Positions 44,690-55,898 of a stretch of 64,000 nucleotides of DNA are shown here, piece after piece. Under the pieces are notes generated by a model that saw only the letters and a program-made list of their open reading frames with translations, was not told the DNA's origin and did no database searches. Both the position numbers and the translations under genes were made by a program. This DNA is from Aquatica leii (taxonomy: Eukaryota > Arthropoda > Insecta > Coleoptera > Lampyridae), in contig CM069435.1 of assembly GCA_035610365.1 (NCBI GenBank), positions 15,861,123 to 15,925,122 of the forward strand, written 5' to 3'. How positions within the stretch are numbered: position 1 is the stretch's first letter; the number at the start of each line of letters is the position of its first letter.

Positions 44690-45200
44690 TAAAATGACAT
44701 TATCAGTGCGCGAAATTTATACAATACGAAAACTATATCAAAATATTTTTAACATGCAAGGATTCGTGGAACACGCATCGAGGAAAATGTTATTAACGTT
44801 TTCGCTTACGTGCATCACGATCCCACTTTAAGCATCAGGAAAAACTTCCAATAACCTGCGAATCCTTAAAACAATTGTTTACGAGATTCTTTTAGAGAAT
44901 AATATGCATCCTTACCATATTGTTTTACATCAGACATTAAAAGGTACTGATTATGATACTAGACGGTACCATTGTTACTAGCTGATATAATTCTTGGAAA
45001 CAAGAAGAAACATGTTTGTCCGGAGCATTCACATCGTATTATAGAAAGAGTTTTACCCGTGGTGTAGACTCAAACATCTGGTTTTTTAAGAGAAACCAAC
45101 AACTACTTAAAACATAATTGAAAGAATACGAAATGCCGTTAAAAATGTGTATAGGGCTGAATTAAAGCAACAGTTCTTTTACCGAAGTTAGACTAAATAA
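44690..45200 (+). pseudogene. IS630/Tc1-type transposase N-terminal relic
   Basis: One frame reads RIEENVINVFAYVHHDPTLS, matching the helix-turn-helix region of insect IS630-type proteins (EENVLxAFxxNPTTSxR). It is followed in other frames by a stretch recalling the PYHxQxVQxL block and, about 45110-45180, IIERIRNAVKNVYRAEL near the C-terminus. Most of the catalytic domain is missing. It is a different family from the mariner relic before it and lies in the opposite orientation. Confidence 0.6.
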
Positions 45201-45669
45201 ATGCAACGAGAATGATAGAAGACATTTTGCACGTTTGTGAGCTATTTGTGGCTAAACTTTGAGTAATTCTAAGTGTAGTTTTGTTGATCAGTTAGTCTTT
45301 AAACACGTGTTAAGTTAAAAACATTTTGGTATAGTTTGCGTGTTGTATGAATTTTGTCATTTTTACATATGCAAAAATTTTAACTATTGCTTTTTTAGAC
45401 GTTGAGACAGACAGCACGTAAAAACTAACAGTGCGTCCTGTGACATCTCCATTTGTAAATATCGTATATTATCCTCGTCGTAAATAAGTAAATTAACTTC
45501 GACTCGCATGTGTTATCTGTAGAAGTTTTGCTGAGGTAAGAATTTATTTCTATTTTTACGGCGCGGTTTAATTTCCTCGTATGTTTTTTAAGTACATCTC
45601 TTTCGAGTTGATAACTTGGAGCACGTATAGATACAAACATTGAATACAAACACCAACTTTAAGTATTAA

Positions 45670-45942
45670 TTTGACGGTTCGGCGACTACTTCTCCATCGG
45701 CGGCGGGAACGAAAAAATCTACGTCGACCGCCGCATCGCATCAACAAAAAAAAAGGCGACACAACCGCCTCGTCGGCTAAGAAGAAATCGAACCATCCAC
45801 GCACCTCCCAGATGGTTAACAGCGCGATAAAGAGTCTGAAGGAACGAGGCGGTTCGTCGTCGCGATCAAAAAGTACTTTGCGTCGAGCTACAAAATAGAC
45901 GCCGAAAAAATGTTGCCGTTTATAAAAAAGTACATCAAGTCG
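45670..45942 (+). pseudogene. Histone H1 pseudogene, N-terminal and globular part
   Basis: The N-terminal tail words TTSPSAAGTKKSTSTAAS are followed in a second frame by SNHPRTSQMVNSAIKSLKER and GGSS, then in a third frame by SSYKIDAEKMLPFIKKYIKS. Together these follow the insect H1 globular domain. No ATG precedes the tail, and at least two frame changes are present, so it is a dead copy. Insect H1 genes normally sit in histone clusters; none is seen here. The copy breaks at codon S of YIKS, where a foldback element is inserted. Confidence 0.9.
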
Positions 45943-48404
45943 TGTAACGTGCACATTTTTTCGATTGATTACGTCTGCTTTTAATTAACATTTTTGCGTT
46001 CACTGTTAATATAAATTCTTTTGCGCAATGCATTTTACGCACTGCACATGCGTTATGGGTTCTTCTTCTTAAGTGATCAACCATCTTGCGTGCGTTCATC
46101 AACGCGTGAGGACGTGTCGTCCTGCACAGCGTGCAGAAAATGTCCACATGTTAAATTTGTACGGTGGAATTCTGCTTTAGTCGTATGCAATACTATCCGC
46201 TTTCGTTCGTTTAAATTTTACGCTTTTGTTTGTTAAAGAAACCCGTAATCTAAAAGGGTTTCTTCTTTTTTCGTACGCACGAACTGAAAGTTTTTTTTTA
46301 CGATGAGCTACGATATACGCTGGTGGATACGTTCAATTTGATTTGTTTGGATACGTACAATTTCGATGGTTTACGGTGTACGTTTCTTCTTTTTTTGTAC
46401 GCACGAACTGAAAGTTTTTTTAACTATGGGTTACGATATACGACTACGTTTCTGATTTATTCGATGCTTTTCGATTTGTGTACGTATGAATTCGTTTATG
46501 GTTACGAATATTTGGTTTGGATACGTATGCCTTTTTACAAATTTGAGGTATGAAATGCGATATGAAATTATGGTTTACGCAGCACGTTTGATGTTAGTCA
46601 CAACGTCGCTTTTACGAGGAATTTCCGTTACGAATTATGATTTTCATGTGTGAAAATCGATAATTATTCATGGTTACGTTCGATGGAATTTGATTTGGAT
46701 GTTTCGAATGAAGAATTATCATACGTTACGTTTGTTTACGATATTCTGGTTATAGGATCTGTACGGATATTAGATCAAATCAGAATAATTACGGAAAATT
46801 ATGGAAGTTAAATTTGCATTTCAAGAATGTCGTAATGTTGCATAAATCAGATAAGAAACGCGTAATACAATTAAGTCACATGATGACCACGCCCCATGCG
46901 CTGAAGTTACGAACAGCAACAAGTGGTAACTAACCCGAATAACACGTATGTACTTTAATAACTTAATTAAGTGTTAGTATTAAGATTTGTTTATATGTTC
47001 GTTTTTGGTTTCAATATTTAACCGTTATAAATTTAATATAAAAAATATTGTGGCGTCCAAAATATATTTCAAATTAGAATTGTAAATCTTAGTGTACGAG
47101 TAGAATACCCCGTCCTGAATATAATTCGAAATAAGACTCATCGCTCTAATGTTTGTGTGTTGCTTTAATTTAATAAATTCATAGAGCTAGCACGGTGCAT
47201 TATTATAGTTATTATCTGAATTATTATTATTTTAATTATGATTATGTTACATAAATGGCACGATTATTCGTTAAGTTTTTGACGTTATAAATGACACCTT
47301 AAAGTAGTTTTGTCGTTATAAATGGCGCCCCACGTTGGGCGCCATTTATAACGTTAAAAACTTAACGAATAATCGTGCCATTTATGTAACATAATCATAA
47401 TTAAAATAGTAATAATTCAGATAATAACTATAATAATGCACCGTGCTAGCTCTATGAATTTATTAAATATAAACAACACACAAACATTAGAGCGATGAGT
47501 CTTATTTCTAATTATATTCAGGACGGGGTATTCTACTCGTACACTAAGATTTACAATTCTAATTTGAAATATAAATTGAACGCCACAATATTTTTTATAT
47601 TAAATTTATAACGGTTAAATATTGAAACCAAGAACGAACATATAAACAAATCTTAAAACTAACACTTAATTAGGTAATTAGGTACATACGTGTTATTTGA
47701 AGGTTATTTACCACGGTTCGTAACTTCAGCGCATGGGCGTGATCATCATGTGACTTAAATGAATTACGCAATACTTGGAAATCTTCCGGAATTTACTTTC
47801 TATTGTTTTCGTATAATTTGATTCATCTTATCACCTTGGATCGATGATCATTAACCATAACTTCATAAACGTATTAGGGGAACGTACGTATCAGAAATTT
47901 TCCATAATCGTATCGTACATAAATCGTAATATTCGTATTCAAAAACGTAACGTAAAACCATCGAAATTGTACGTATCCAAACAAATCGAATCGAACGTAT
48001 CAACCAGAATACATCGTAAAAAATAAAGAAAGAAAGAAAGAAATCAAAAGTTACACCACGTGTACAGAACAAAGAAATCACTTACCCCTTTCAGATTACG
48101 GGTTTCTTTAATTAAACAAAGGCGAATATAAAACGGACGAAAGCGAAAATACAGCGACAAAAGCGGATAATTTTCAATTCATACTACAAAAGCAGATTTC
48201 CACAGTTCAAATTTAACATGAGGAAATTTTCTGCACGTTATGCAGGAACGTCCGCGTCCTTTCGCAGTTCAACGGAAGATGGGTTAAAACAATATGGCTA
48301 CGAATCACGCATGAGTAATGTGCATCAGCAATTTGCGCACGCAGAGACTCCAAAAATGTTAAATTAAGTCAGAAGTATTAAATCGAAAAAATGTAAACGT
48401 TACA
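45943..48404. mobile_element. Foldback element inserted in the histone H1 copy
   Basis: A 2462 bp insertion starts TGTAACGTGCACATTTTTTC and ends, inverted, TGTAACGTTTACATTTTTTC. It is flanked on both sides by GTCG, a 4 bp target duplication. The two arms are inverted copies along most of their length and meet near 47333 at GGCGCCCCACGTTGGGCGCC. The left arm is about 320 bp longer and has doubled subrepeats (CGTACGCACGAACTGAAAG at about 46273, and again as GTACGCACGAACTGAAAG near 46399). No transposase is encoded. The superfamily cannot be fixed from termini alone. Confidence 0.88.
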
Positions 48405-48880
48405 GTCGGCAGTGGCGTTCGGCGCGCTCGTTCAAACGAAAAGAAAAGGAGCGAGCGGTTCGTTCAAGATAGCGGCGGGCGGTTCGTCGGCCTGCAAAAA
48501 AGCTTCTTTGAAATCGGCTTCGAAGACGGCGGCCAGCAAGAAAAAAAGACTTCGCCAACGTCTACGGCCGCCCAAGAAGCCGTCGTCGAACGCTGCGAAT
48601 AAAGCGGCCGCGCTTGTCGACAAGAAAAGCAAAAAAAGCCTTCGTCTCCGAAAAAACAACAATCGATAGCGGCCGCTCCAGCAACCGCCGCCGCCGCCGT
48701 CGGCAAAAGACAACAATCGGCCGCCGTAACTTTGAAACAGCAACCGAAGTCGCCGTCGAAAGCAAAAAAAACCAACAAAGTGCCGACGAAGAAACCGAAA
48801 GCTCCGACGCCGAGAAAAGCGAAACCGGCGTCTCCGCTAAAAGCGGCGGCGGCGGCCGCGCCCAAAAAAAATGAATACGA
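48405..48880 (+). pseudogene. Histone H1 pseudogene, C-terminal part
   Basis: Reading resumes with AVAFGALVQTKRKGASGSFK, the end of the H1 globular domain, directly after the foldback element. A Lys/Ala/Pro/Ser-rich tail follows (LKQQPKSPSKAKKTNKVPTK, PTKKPKAPTPRKAKPASPLK) and ends in a run of A codons and PKK near 48870. Frame changes lie between about 48545 and 48730, and the natural stop is displaced by one base in an A run. No histone-type 3' stem-loop was seen downstream. Confidence 0.9.
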
Positions 48881-48970
48881 CGATCGACACAGACGAATGT
48901 TGGATGGTGGTGGGAAAAGAGGAACGTTCACGAAACGTTTTCGTTTGACGTGACCCGAGAATCAAACAAA

Positions 48971-49060
48971 ACGTGGTGACAGACGCTTCGTATTCTATCT
49001 GGTCACCAAGAAATACTCAAGTACCAAGCCGTTATACGAATATCCGTGGCGATGGGATAT
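48971..49060 (+). mobile_element. Short Gypsy family A fragment (macro part)
   Basis: ACGTGGTGACAGACGCTTCG and TCTATCTGGTCACCAAGAAA match the macro-domain stretch at about 35624-35690. The adjoining GGCGATGGGATATTTCTGAA resembles the integrase stretch near 34567. It is a rearranged scrap of the family lying just after the histone pseudogene. Confidence 0.75.
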
Positions 49061-49872
49061 TTCTGAAATGGACGATTAATCTCGAAAACTCACACACTTG
49101 CGATTGTATTAGTGAAAAAGTCAGTTGGACGCAACATTACTTGTGATATCTTTATATATCTGTTTATTACACTTTCAGCAATTTTAGAGGATTGCTTTAG
49201 ATATGCCATTAGCTAATTGCATGTCAGGAAAAAACGATTAGTAATCTCTTTTTATGGTTACGAGCGACTTAGATATTTATGTTGTCACAATTTTATGAGA
49301 TGTTGCCTAATCTAAGGATTTGTTGATACTGGATTTATGTGTCGTTTTTATAGATAATTTGTTACCTTATAGTTTGTAATTATTGTTCTTAATTTTATTA
49401 TATTTTTTTGTTACTATTGGAATAAATATGTATTCGTTGTTACACTTGTTGTTCGATTTGTTTACTTTCAGTGTTTGACAGATGTAAACGGGATTTGTAG
49501 TGTATATTTCTCCCGTTTTGGCGCTCCGAAGCGTTGAGCAGCCACCTACGATACCTTACATTTTTATTTTCGTAACACACGCTTCAAAACTGGTTTTGAA
49601 CCATTGCAGTGATTTTTTATTCTCGCTAAACTTTTAATAATATTTAGTTAATTTTACGGCGGTTAAAAATCTGTACCGTTCTATATAATTTTTTTCCCAA
49701 AAATTACAAAAATGAATAAAAAAACAAAAGACCAAAAAATGTCCTTTTAAACCAGTGCAGATAGTGTAGGTCAGTACAAATAATAAACATAAACTGAAAT
49801 TAAGATTATTCTTGAATAAAGTGATAGTGATTGAAGTTTGGTGATTTCATATGGAATTTATTTTCTTTACAG
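49061..49872 (+). other. 3' end of the 20 kb phosphatase intron
   Basis: About 800 bp of AT-rich intron. Nothing is recognised apart from the final polypyrimidine tract and acceptor at 49858-49872. Confidence 0.6.
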
Positions 49873-50164
49873 GAACGACGTCGATTAAAAGAGCGTTATC
49901 CAAGCTTGGCATTAGTAAAGCAAGATGAAGATCAATGTGCACTGATGCTTGACAATTACGAACAACTACTACTATCGCGAAACATTTGTGAGGGGCGTTG
50001 TTCAATGGGAGAAGAATGTCCAACGGGTGTCTGCAGGACAGCACCTACGAGACGTTCCAGACGACGAAGCAGCCGTTCTCAAACAACTGATGGGGTATCA
50101 CGAAGCCCGAGTACTTCAAGCTTACGACCAAGGTCTGGCCCGGCAGGTCTAAGAAGTTATACAG
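49873..50164 (+). CDS. DUSP22/15-like phosphatase, C-terminal tail exon
   Basis: After a 20 kb intron the acceptor TTCTTTACAG opens ERRRLKERYPSLALVKQD in the phase left by the P-loop exon. It then carries a cysteine cluster, CEGRCSMGEECPTGVC, and a Ser/Arg-rich stretch. Insect orthologues have an extended tail with this cysteine cluster, absent from the short vertebrate proteins; that comparison is from memory. The donor ACAG/GTAGCA gives phase 1. If not spliced there, the frame ends at 50217 with a different short tail, a possible alternative end. Confidence 0.85.
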
Positions 50165-50422
50165 GTAGCATTAGGGAATTAGAGACAAAATTCGTTTTGC
50201 ATTTGGATCTAAAGTAGTATTCGTAATACGTATCTTTGTTTGTCTATGTCAAGTACGTTCTAAAACTTAAATTCGCTCGCTTTTAAGGTATGTGTAGTAT
50301 TCGTTTATTAATTCGATGCATGCAATTGTTTGTTTGCGGTGTATTTAGTAACAGATTAGAAATATGTCTTAGAGAAGTTGTTTTTAAAATACTGGGTTTG
50401 TAAAAATTGCTTATATTTTAAG

Positions 50423-50595
50423 GCTCGGCTCCCCCATCGCGGTCCGGTTCAAGGGTTGACATCTCACAAGCGGGTACGAGCGAATCCCTAACTGCACCTG
50501 TTACTCCATTAAACAGCCCTCCAGTATCTCCTAAACGTTTAGGAGCGCTACAAATTTCAAGTCAAGTTACCTTAAAAGAAGTTGCCGGATCATAG
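50423..50595 (+). CDS. DUSP22/15-like phosphatase, terminal exon
   Basis: The acceptor TATTTTAAG joins in phase to the previous exon and reads GSAPPSRSGSRVDISQAG, then PVTPLNSPPVSPKRLG, ending EVAGS and TAG (50593-50595). It is rich in Ser and Pro with several SP/TP sites, as expected of a disordered tail open to phosphorylation. The splice from 50164 is supported by the phase match and the uninterrupted frame. Confidence 0.8.
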
Positions 50596-52702
50596 CACAT
50601 ACGATCAATAACGCGTATTGCAGAGAAAACCAGGTAACAATGTCCATGTTTGAATTTCGGAGAAAACATTCTACCACCAAAAAAATTGTTTAAAAATATA
50701 TATGAAAAATAGTTGAATTTTAAGTTGCAAACGTGGTAAAACTAATGTACATAGATAATACAATAACAAAATAAATCCATCCATTTATTTTTATGTCGAT
50801 TGTGCGAGCAAAATTGTGTAGATTTTCTAACCAAGACTTAGTTAGCTCAATAATCAATGCAATAATTATTTCACGTACAAAACGAACCATGCATAAAAAT
50901 GTGTTTGGTACAATTGTTGAAAACGCATCAAAAGTATTCCCCGTGCTGATGGGTTGCAAGAGTTTATTTTTTCAAAACAAACACGTATATTATATTTTAA
51001 AGGATTGATTTTATGACGCACCTGACAACAAATCCAAAATATATTTATCTGAGTTTGTCAAAAAAAACATTGTAAGTTATTACCTATAAAAGGATTTTTA
51101 TATTTATCGTTTCACAGAGCGTAGCTGTCAAATTCAATAATATTTATGAATAAACTCGTACAATCCGAACATCCAAAAGATCTCGTAACGCATTTTTATG
51201 TATGCAGCGAGTTTTATGACGTAACATAATAATAGGAATTGCATAAAAAAAATAGCCCAGCAAAATGTGAAACCACTGCCAACGCTTAATCATGTAAGTA
51301 GACTATGTACAATGTTTTTATTTTAAAAATAATTGATACGTCAGTTGCTCATTGGCAGTATTGATTCGATTCTTTTTATAAATCAAGCAATGTACGCAAG
51401 TAATAAAAGTTTACGCTTTTTTAATTATTGTTACTAGTGTAGGAAATAGTTAAACTGCAATTACGTAATTAGGGTTTGCACTAATAATTTCTAAAAAAAT
51501 ATAATTACAGATGGAAAAAGGTAATGAAGAAAAGTACAAAAATGGGTTAATTATATTCTCATTGGTCAATATCCATGTAATTTTTACGCTTGTCTTTAGT
51601 TTAGTGTAAACCGTTCTTTAGTCTATCTAATTTTGAATATACTATAGGTCGAAACAATTTCTTTTTTTTTAAATTTAAGTGTAAAAAGCACAATTTACAA
51701 ATTATCGGCGTTTCTCTTTAGCAAAAACGTAGAAAGTAGTATAAGTAGCTTTTGTTTTAAACAATTTATATGTTAAATGAAAGGCGCTGGTCGCTACATA
51801 AATTATTTACAATGTAATGTGTTATGTTAATTAATAATAAAATTAGTTAAAACCAGTAGTTAGCATACATATTTAGAGATACTTTTATTTGTATATGAAA
51901 AGTAGTAGTATCGATTTTCCAACGGCACAAAATATAGATGCATCAAGTTCCTCATATAGACCCAACGATTAGAACCAAATTAGGCAGAACTAACAGTTAA
52001 TATGTAAATCGGTAGAAGTTGAGTGAGATATTGTGATACGAGAGTAAAAAGGAGTTAGTTATAGTTTATATATTAACTAGTTATAGTAAATAAGCGTATA
52101 GTTTATAAATTGTTAAAAATTTACATATAAAAGTTGTGCTTGAAAACGACACTTACAAGCAATATTTTTACAAAATACAGCTTGTGTGCAATTATTATTG
52201 CTACACAATGTTTGAATTTTTTTAGCACGTTTCAATGTTGTAAAAATTGTTTAGATCCATTAGCGAATTGCAGAGTGTAAAAAATATTGTGACCACTTGA
52301 CTAACCAGCATTGTACACTCGAACTGAGTATTTGTGAGAGCTAAGCTCAAAATAGGAGTCCAATTACACTATAATTTAAAAATCCAACGCAGTTACTTCT
52401 ATTATATTTATTCTGTATTGTTTATTATACTCCGTCCGCTTCAGTCGATATGCGTAGCCATTATAAATTTTCAATCAAAATTGCATTGCCCTGAATGAAG
52501 TCCTTCCCTACAACAAACAAAAATATAAAAATATTCTATAGTAGAAGTACCTGCTTAATACTAAATATAAAATGTTATCACTTAAAAAAAATGTACATAC
52601 AATGTTAGATATTAGAAGTGACCTTATTTCGTTTATATATTCATTGGCTATATTTTTTATAGCTTCATTGCCCTTAAAATGTACTTATATGAAATAAATA
52701 AA
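50596..52702 (+). other. Probable long 3' untranslated region of the phosphatase gene
   Basis: 2.1 kb without a coding frame follows the stop codon. It is AT-rich and holds many ATTTA-like stretches. A strong polyadenylation cluster, AATAAATAAA, lies at 52693-52702, followed by a T-rich tract, and is the best candidate end. Earlier AATAAA copies (for example near 51834) could give shorter transcripts. The extent is inferred. Confidence 0.45.
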
Positions 52703-53432
52703 GCTTTGTCATAAACGTCTTAGTTTATTTAACATATATAGAATTACCTTCACAAAAAAAAAGATATCGCCTAAACGTTACAACGTTTTCGTTTTAAATA
52801 AATTAATAGGAGAGGAAGAACAGGTTCTCTAACTAAATATAAATGCAAGATAATTACAACTGACGGCCTGCCAATATGTACTGAGGTTCTGGTTACGGAA
52901 GCAACCCAATTATTAGTTGAGTAGTCGGGACAAACAAATAAGGGTGAAAACAGGTAGCCCTATCAATAAATACAAATGGTCTTGCAAAAGGTCGGTAAGT
53001 TTTAAAGCTTGGCACATACTTTGATTTTGAGGTCCTCAATGGCCACCTGATTTTACTTCCGTACCATACGTTTTATTGAAAAAACACCTCTCTCAAAATT
53101 ATTCCTTATAAAATTGTCTACATTTTTTTGGTATAATCAATATTTACAGAAATATAACATCTCAATTTGGAAAAAAGAGTTTTGCCTTAGAATATAAAGC
53201 AATTTGTTTCGCCTATTGGCAACAAGTGCTCGACGTTAGAAAGACAATGTTTTATCACCTATAAAGACGCTTTAGGTGAAAAAAAGTAGGTTGTAATATT
53301 TTTCTCGTTTCCACACCACCTATGAGGTATAGAAATCGCCGCGTTTTCTTAATGTGGTATCCCCAGTAGACCTAATCCAGTTCTCCATCAATCACATCTC
53401 CGCATTTTCTATGATATCCTCAGTAACACTAT
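52703..53432. other. Intergenic spacer
   Basis: About 730 bp between the probable end of the phosphatase transcript and the cysteine-rich pseudogene. No feature is recognised. Confidence 0.5.
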
Positions 53433-55500
53433 TTATGTTCTGAAGCACGTCAAGTTCGTCGTCATGACATCATCCAGACATATTTCGGCTACATTGCTGC
53501 ACGCATTTATATTGCAAACAGTACACATTCTAAAGCATTTGAAACCCGCTTTGCAGCAGATGCACGCGGCACTACAACGTTTTCGACATTTGCAAGAAAT
53601 GCAATTGAGAAGGTTAACTGAAGCAGATTCTTTCTGCGTAGTTATGGCAATCAGGCCATCTGTTGATTTTTTCCATCCCGAATCTAATAGATTTTTCTGC
53701 ACACAAAGCCACTGTTGAACTTGATGGTACGTTGTATATGAATGCTGTCGGGCGATCTCGATTGTTGGGGGTAGAGAAGCGTAGTCACTTGAAGGTGGAA
53801 TTGGTTTCAAAATTTTTTGCCTATAATTCAATAAAAAAATCTTCACCAGCCTCAGCAATGCTGGCGGGTTCAGCATCGCGATTTTTAAAAATACCAATAA
53901 TGTCACTGAGAGATTGAGAGTTTGCATGAAGGAACGACGAGAAACACATTGAACACCCACGAAATTCAAAGCAGTTTTGAATAATTCGTCGGGATAAAAC
54001 CACAACGTAAAAGAACATTGGAGGTAAAGCAATGTCAATGCAATTGTGCAAACGCCGCCAGAGTGAATTACTGCACGACCGTTTCGCCCTTTTGGGACTC
54101 ATCAGCAGTAGGAGATACACTCTAATGTAGTTCCCACAATTGCATTGACACCCCTGCTCTGCCATTAAACACTTACTAATCGTTACCTACGTTATACTTC
54201 AATATAAAAAAAACAGGAGCGTCTGCTGTATTGTATCTAAATAAAACTGCCAATTGGTTATCCGTTCTGCTTAACCAAGCACACCATCTGAAAGTATTGC
54301 AACCACAACCGTTGCACCAGTTTGTTTCAGTTGCAGCAGTTTCTGGCAAAAGCTCTCAGCAGGTGTCCGCACTGCTTCATTCTCACTCACCGACAAAGCC
54401 ATAAATCGATTATTTTCAGGCAAAAAATGTTGCAATTCATTCCTGTCCTTTTCAAAAAGTACAATGGCCTGCAATATAATTTGTGATAAGGCGAGATGTG
54501 TTAACACATGCGCTCTTACAGCACGGGAATACGCGTGTCCAGATAACATATTATCAATTGAATTTTGTGCATATATTGTACTCCACAGCTCCGTCAACTT
54601 GCTTCCAATCATTATGGTTCCCATAAACGACCTCAACAAATAAGAGCGCCCTAGTACAGGTTCCATTATACGTAAGTAACTATTTTCGTCGACATTACAA
54701 ATGATATCACGTGCTTTGATATATAATTGCAGGTCAAAGGTGACAAAACATGTATGTTGCTGTAATCTTTTACATTTTTCTGCAGCCAAGCACAGCGCGG
54801 TATAGATCCTGTCATAGTCACTGGGCAGAGCATTAATAAATGGCAAACACAACACAAATGATTTTTGGAATGGAAGTGATGCAGTGACTTATTCCATAAA
54901 ACCATTCCACCCAAATATCGATGAGCCGCCAATCAATTTTTCATACAGCCACATTAAATCAAAAATTGAAGGCAATACTTCCTTGAAAACGGGATATAAT
55001 GATTTTAAATCTTCAATGGTTAAACTTGATAAACCTGACTCACTTCGTTTTAAAAAGGTTTGCAATGGAATTTCGCCAAACTCTGAGACTATGACCGGCG
55101 CTGTACTTCTCTAACCTGAAATTCCTGGATTTCATCACATAATTCATCAAGACTAAATTGGTTTTCAGCCCCATGCTTCTCCATTGCTTTGTCTACCTGG
55201 ATAGCGGGTCGATAACCCCTGCTATATTCTGATGTCTGTTGTCTACTAAATTTTTTCATAGATGAGTGATATGGTACTGCGCCTCGACCGCAATCAAATC
55301 TACATTTGTTCAAAGTACAAACTCGCTGGTGTGGCTGTACACTTCAACAGGATTGCCACATCCTCTTCTGTACGGTATTACTCGGCTATTGTTTTCAATA
55401 GTTCGAAGCCCGTCGGAGTGGTGACACTCAACCATTTAACAAATGACTGCAATGCAGTGAGGATGTTCGCATTCATCTCCAACACTTAGACAAAATTCTT
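53433..55500 (-). pseudogene. Multicopy-type insect gene with cysteine-rich C-terminus, broken
   Basis: Minus-strand frames read in order: CDEIQEFQVREVQRRS (about 55100), SYLLRSFMGTIMIGSKLTEL and GHAYSRAVRAHVLTHLAL (54855-54271), then LPPTIEIARQHSYTTYHQVQ and CISCKCRKRCSAACICCKAG (54038-53433). The final cluster with its many CxC and CxxC spacings recalls a tesmin/CXC-like zinc-binding region. I recognise the set of words from large families of uncharacterised, repeated proteins in insects that behave like mobile elements, but I cannot name the family or its biochemical role. Frames are interrupted at several points, so this copy looks dead. No terminal repeats were found. Confidence 0.6.
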
Positions 55501-55898
55501 GATGAATTAAGAGACATTCTTATTATTATAGCAGGGTGACTTTAATTCGAAATCGCTGCTTTGGTACTCCCCGGTGACCGACGAACGAAGGCGATGTGTG
55601 GAGAATCTCGTGGGTGAACGTGACCTGTGTTGTCAACGAACTCCATCAACCTGTCACTTCTCCTTGTTTAGCCAAGAAAACAAAACTGGCAAGTTATTCC
55701 AGATGTGATAGAAAGTGACTACCGACTGATACGGTTTAATCTAACCGTCAATGTACCTAATCTTGTACCGATCCTTAAAACAATTCTAGATTTCGAACGC
55801 ATAGATGCCGTTCGCCCGTATAATGCTATAGCAAATTGAATTCCGTTTTATCTTCCACGTGGTGCAGTGTGCCACGATCCCAAATCTGTAAGCGCCAT
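55501..55898. other. Spacer of unclear origin
   Basis: About 400 bp, less AT-rich than the surroundings and probably of repeat origin. The frame DYRLIRFNLTVNVPNLVPIL near 55720-55790 is not recognised. Confidence 0.35.

Noticed and set aside
46255-48040. Possible CRISPR-like or regulatory repeat series (GTACGCACGAAC and TACGT motifs, GAAA repeats near 48025)
   Set aside because: They are arms and subrepeats of the foldback element; spacing is irregular and the organism is a eukaryote.
48432-48931. Minus-strand Gly/Phe/Arg-rich frames opposite the histone H1 tail
   Set aside because: Shadows of the Lys/Ala-rich H1 tail; no independent support.
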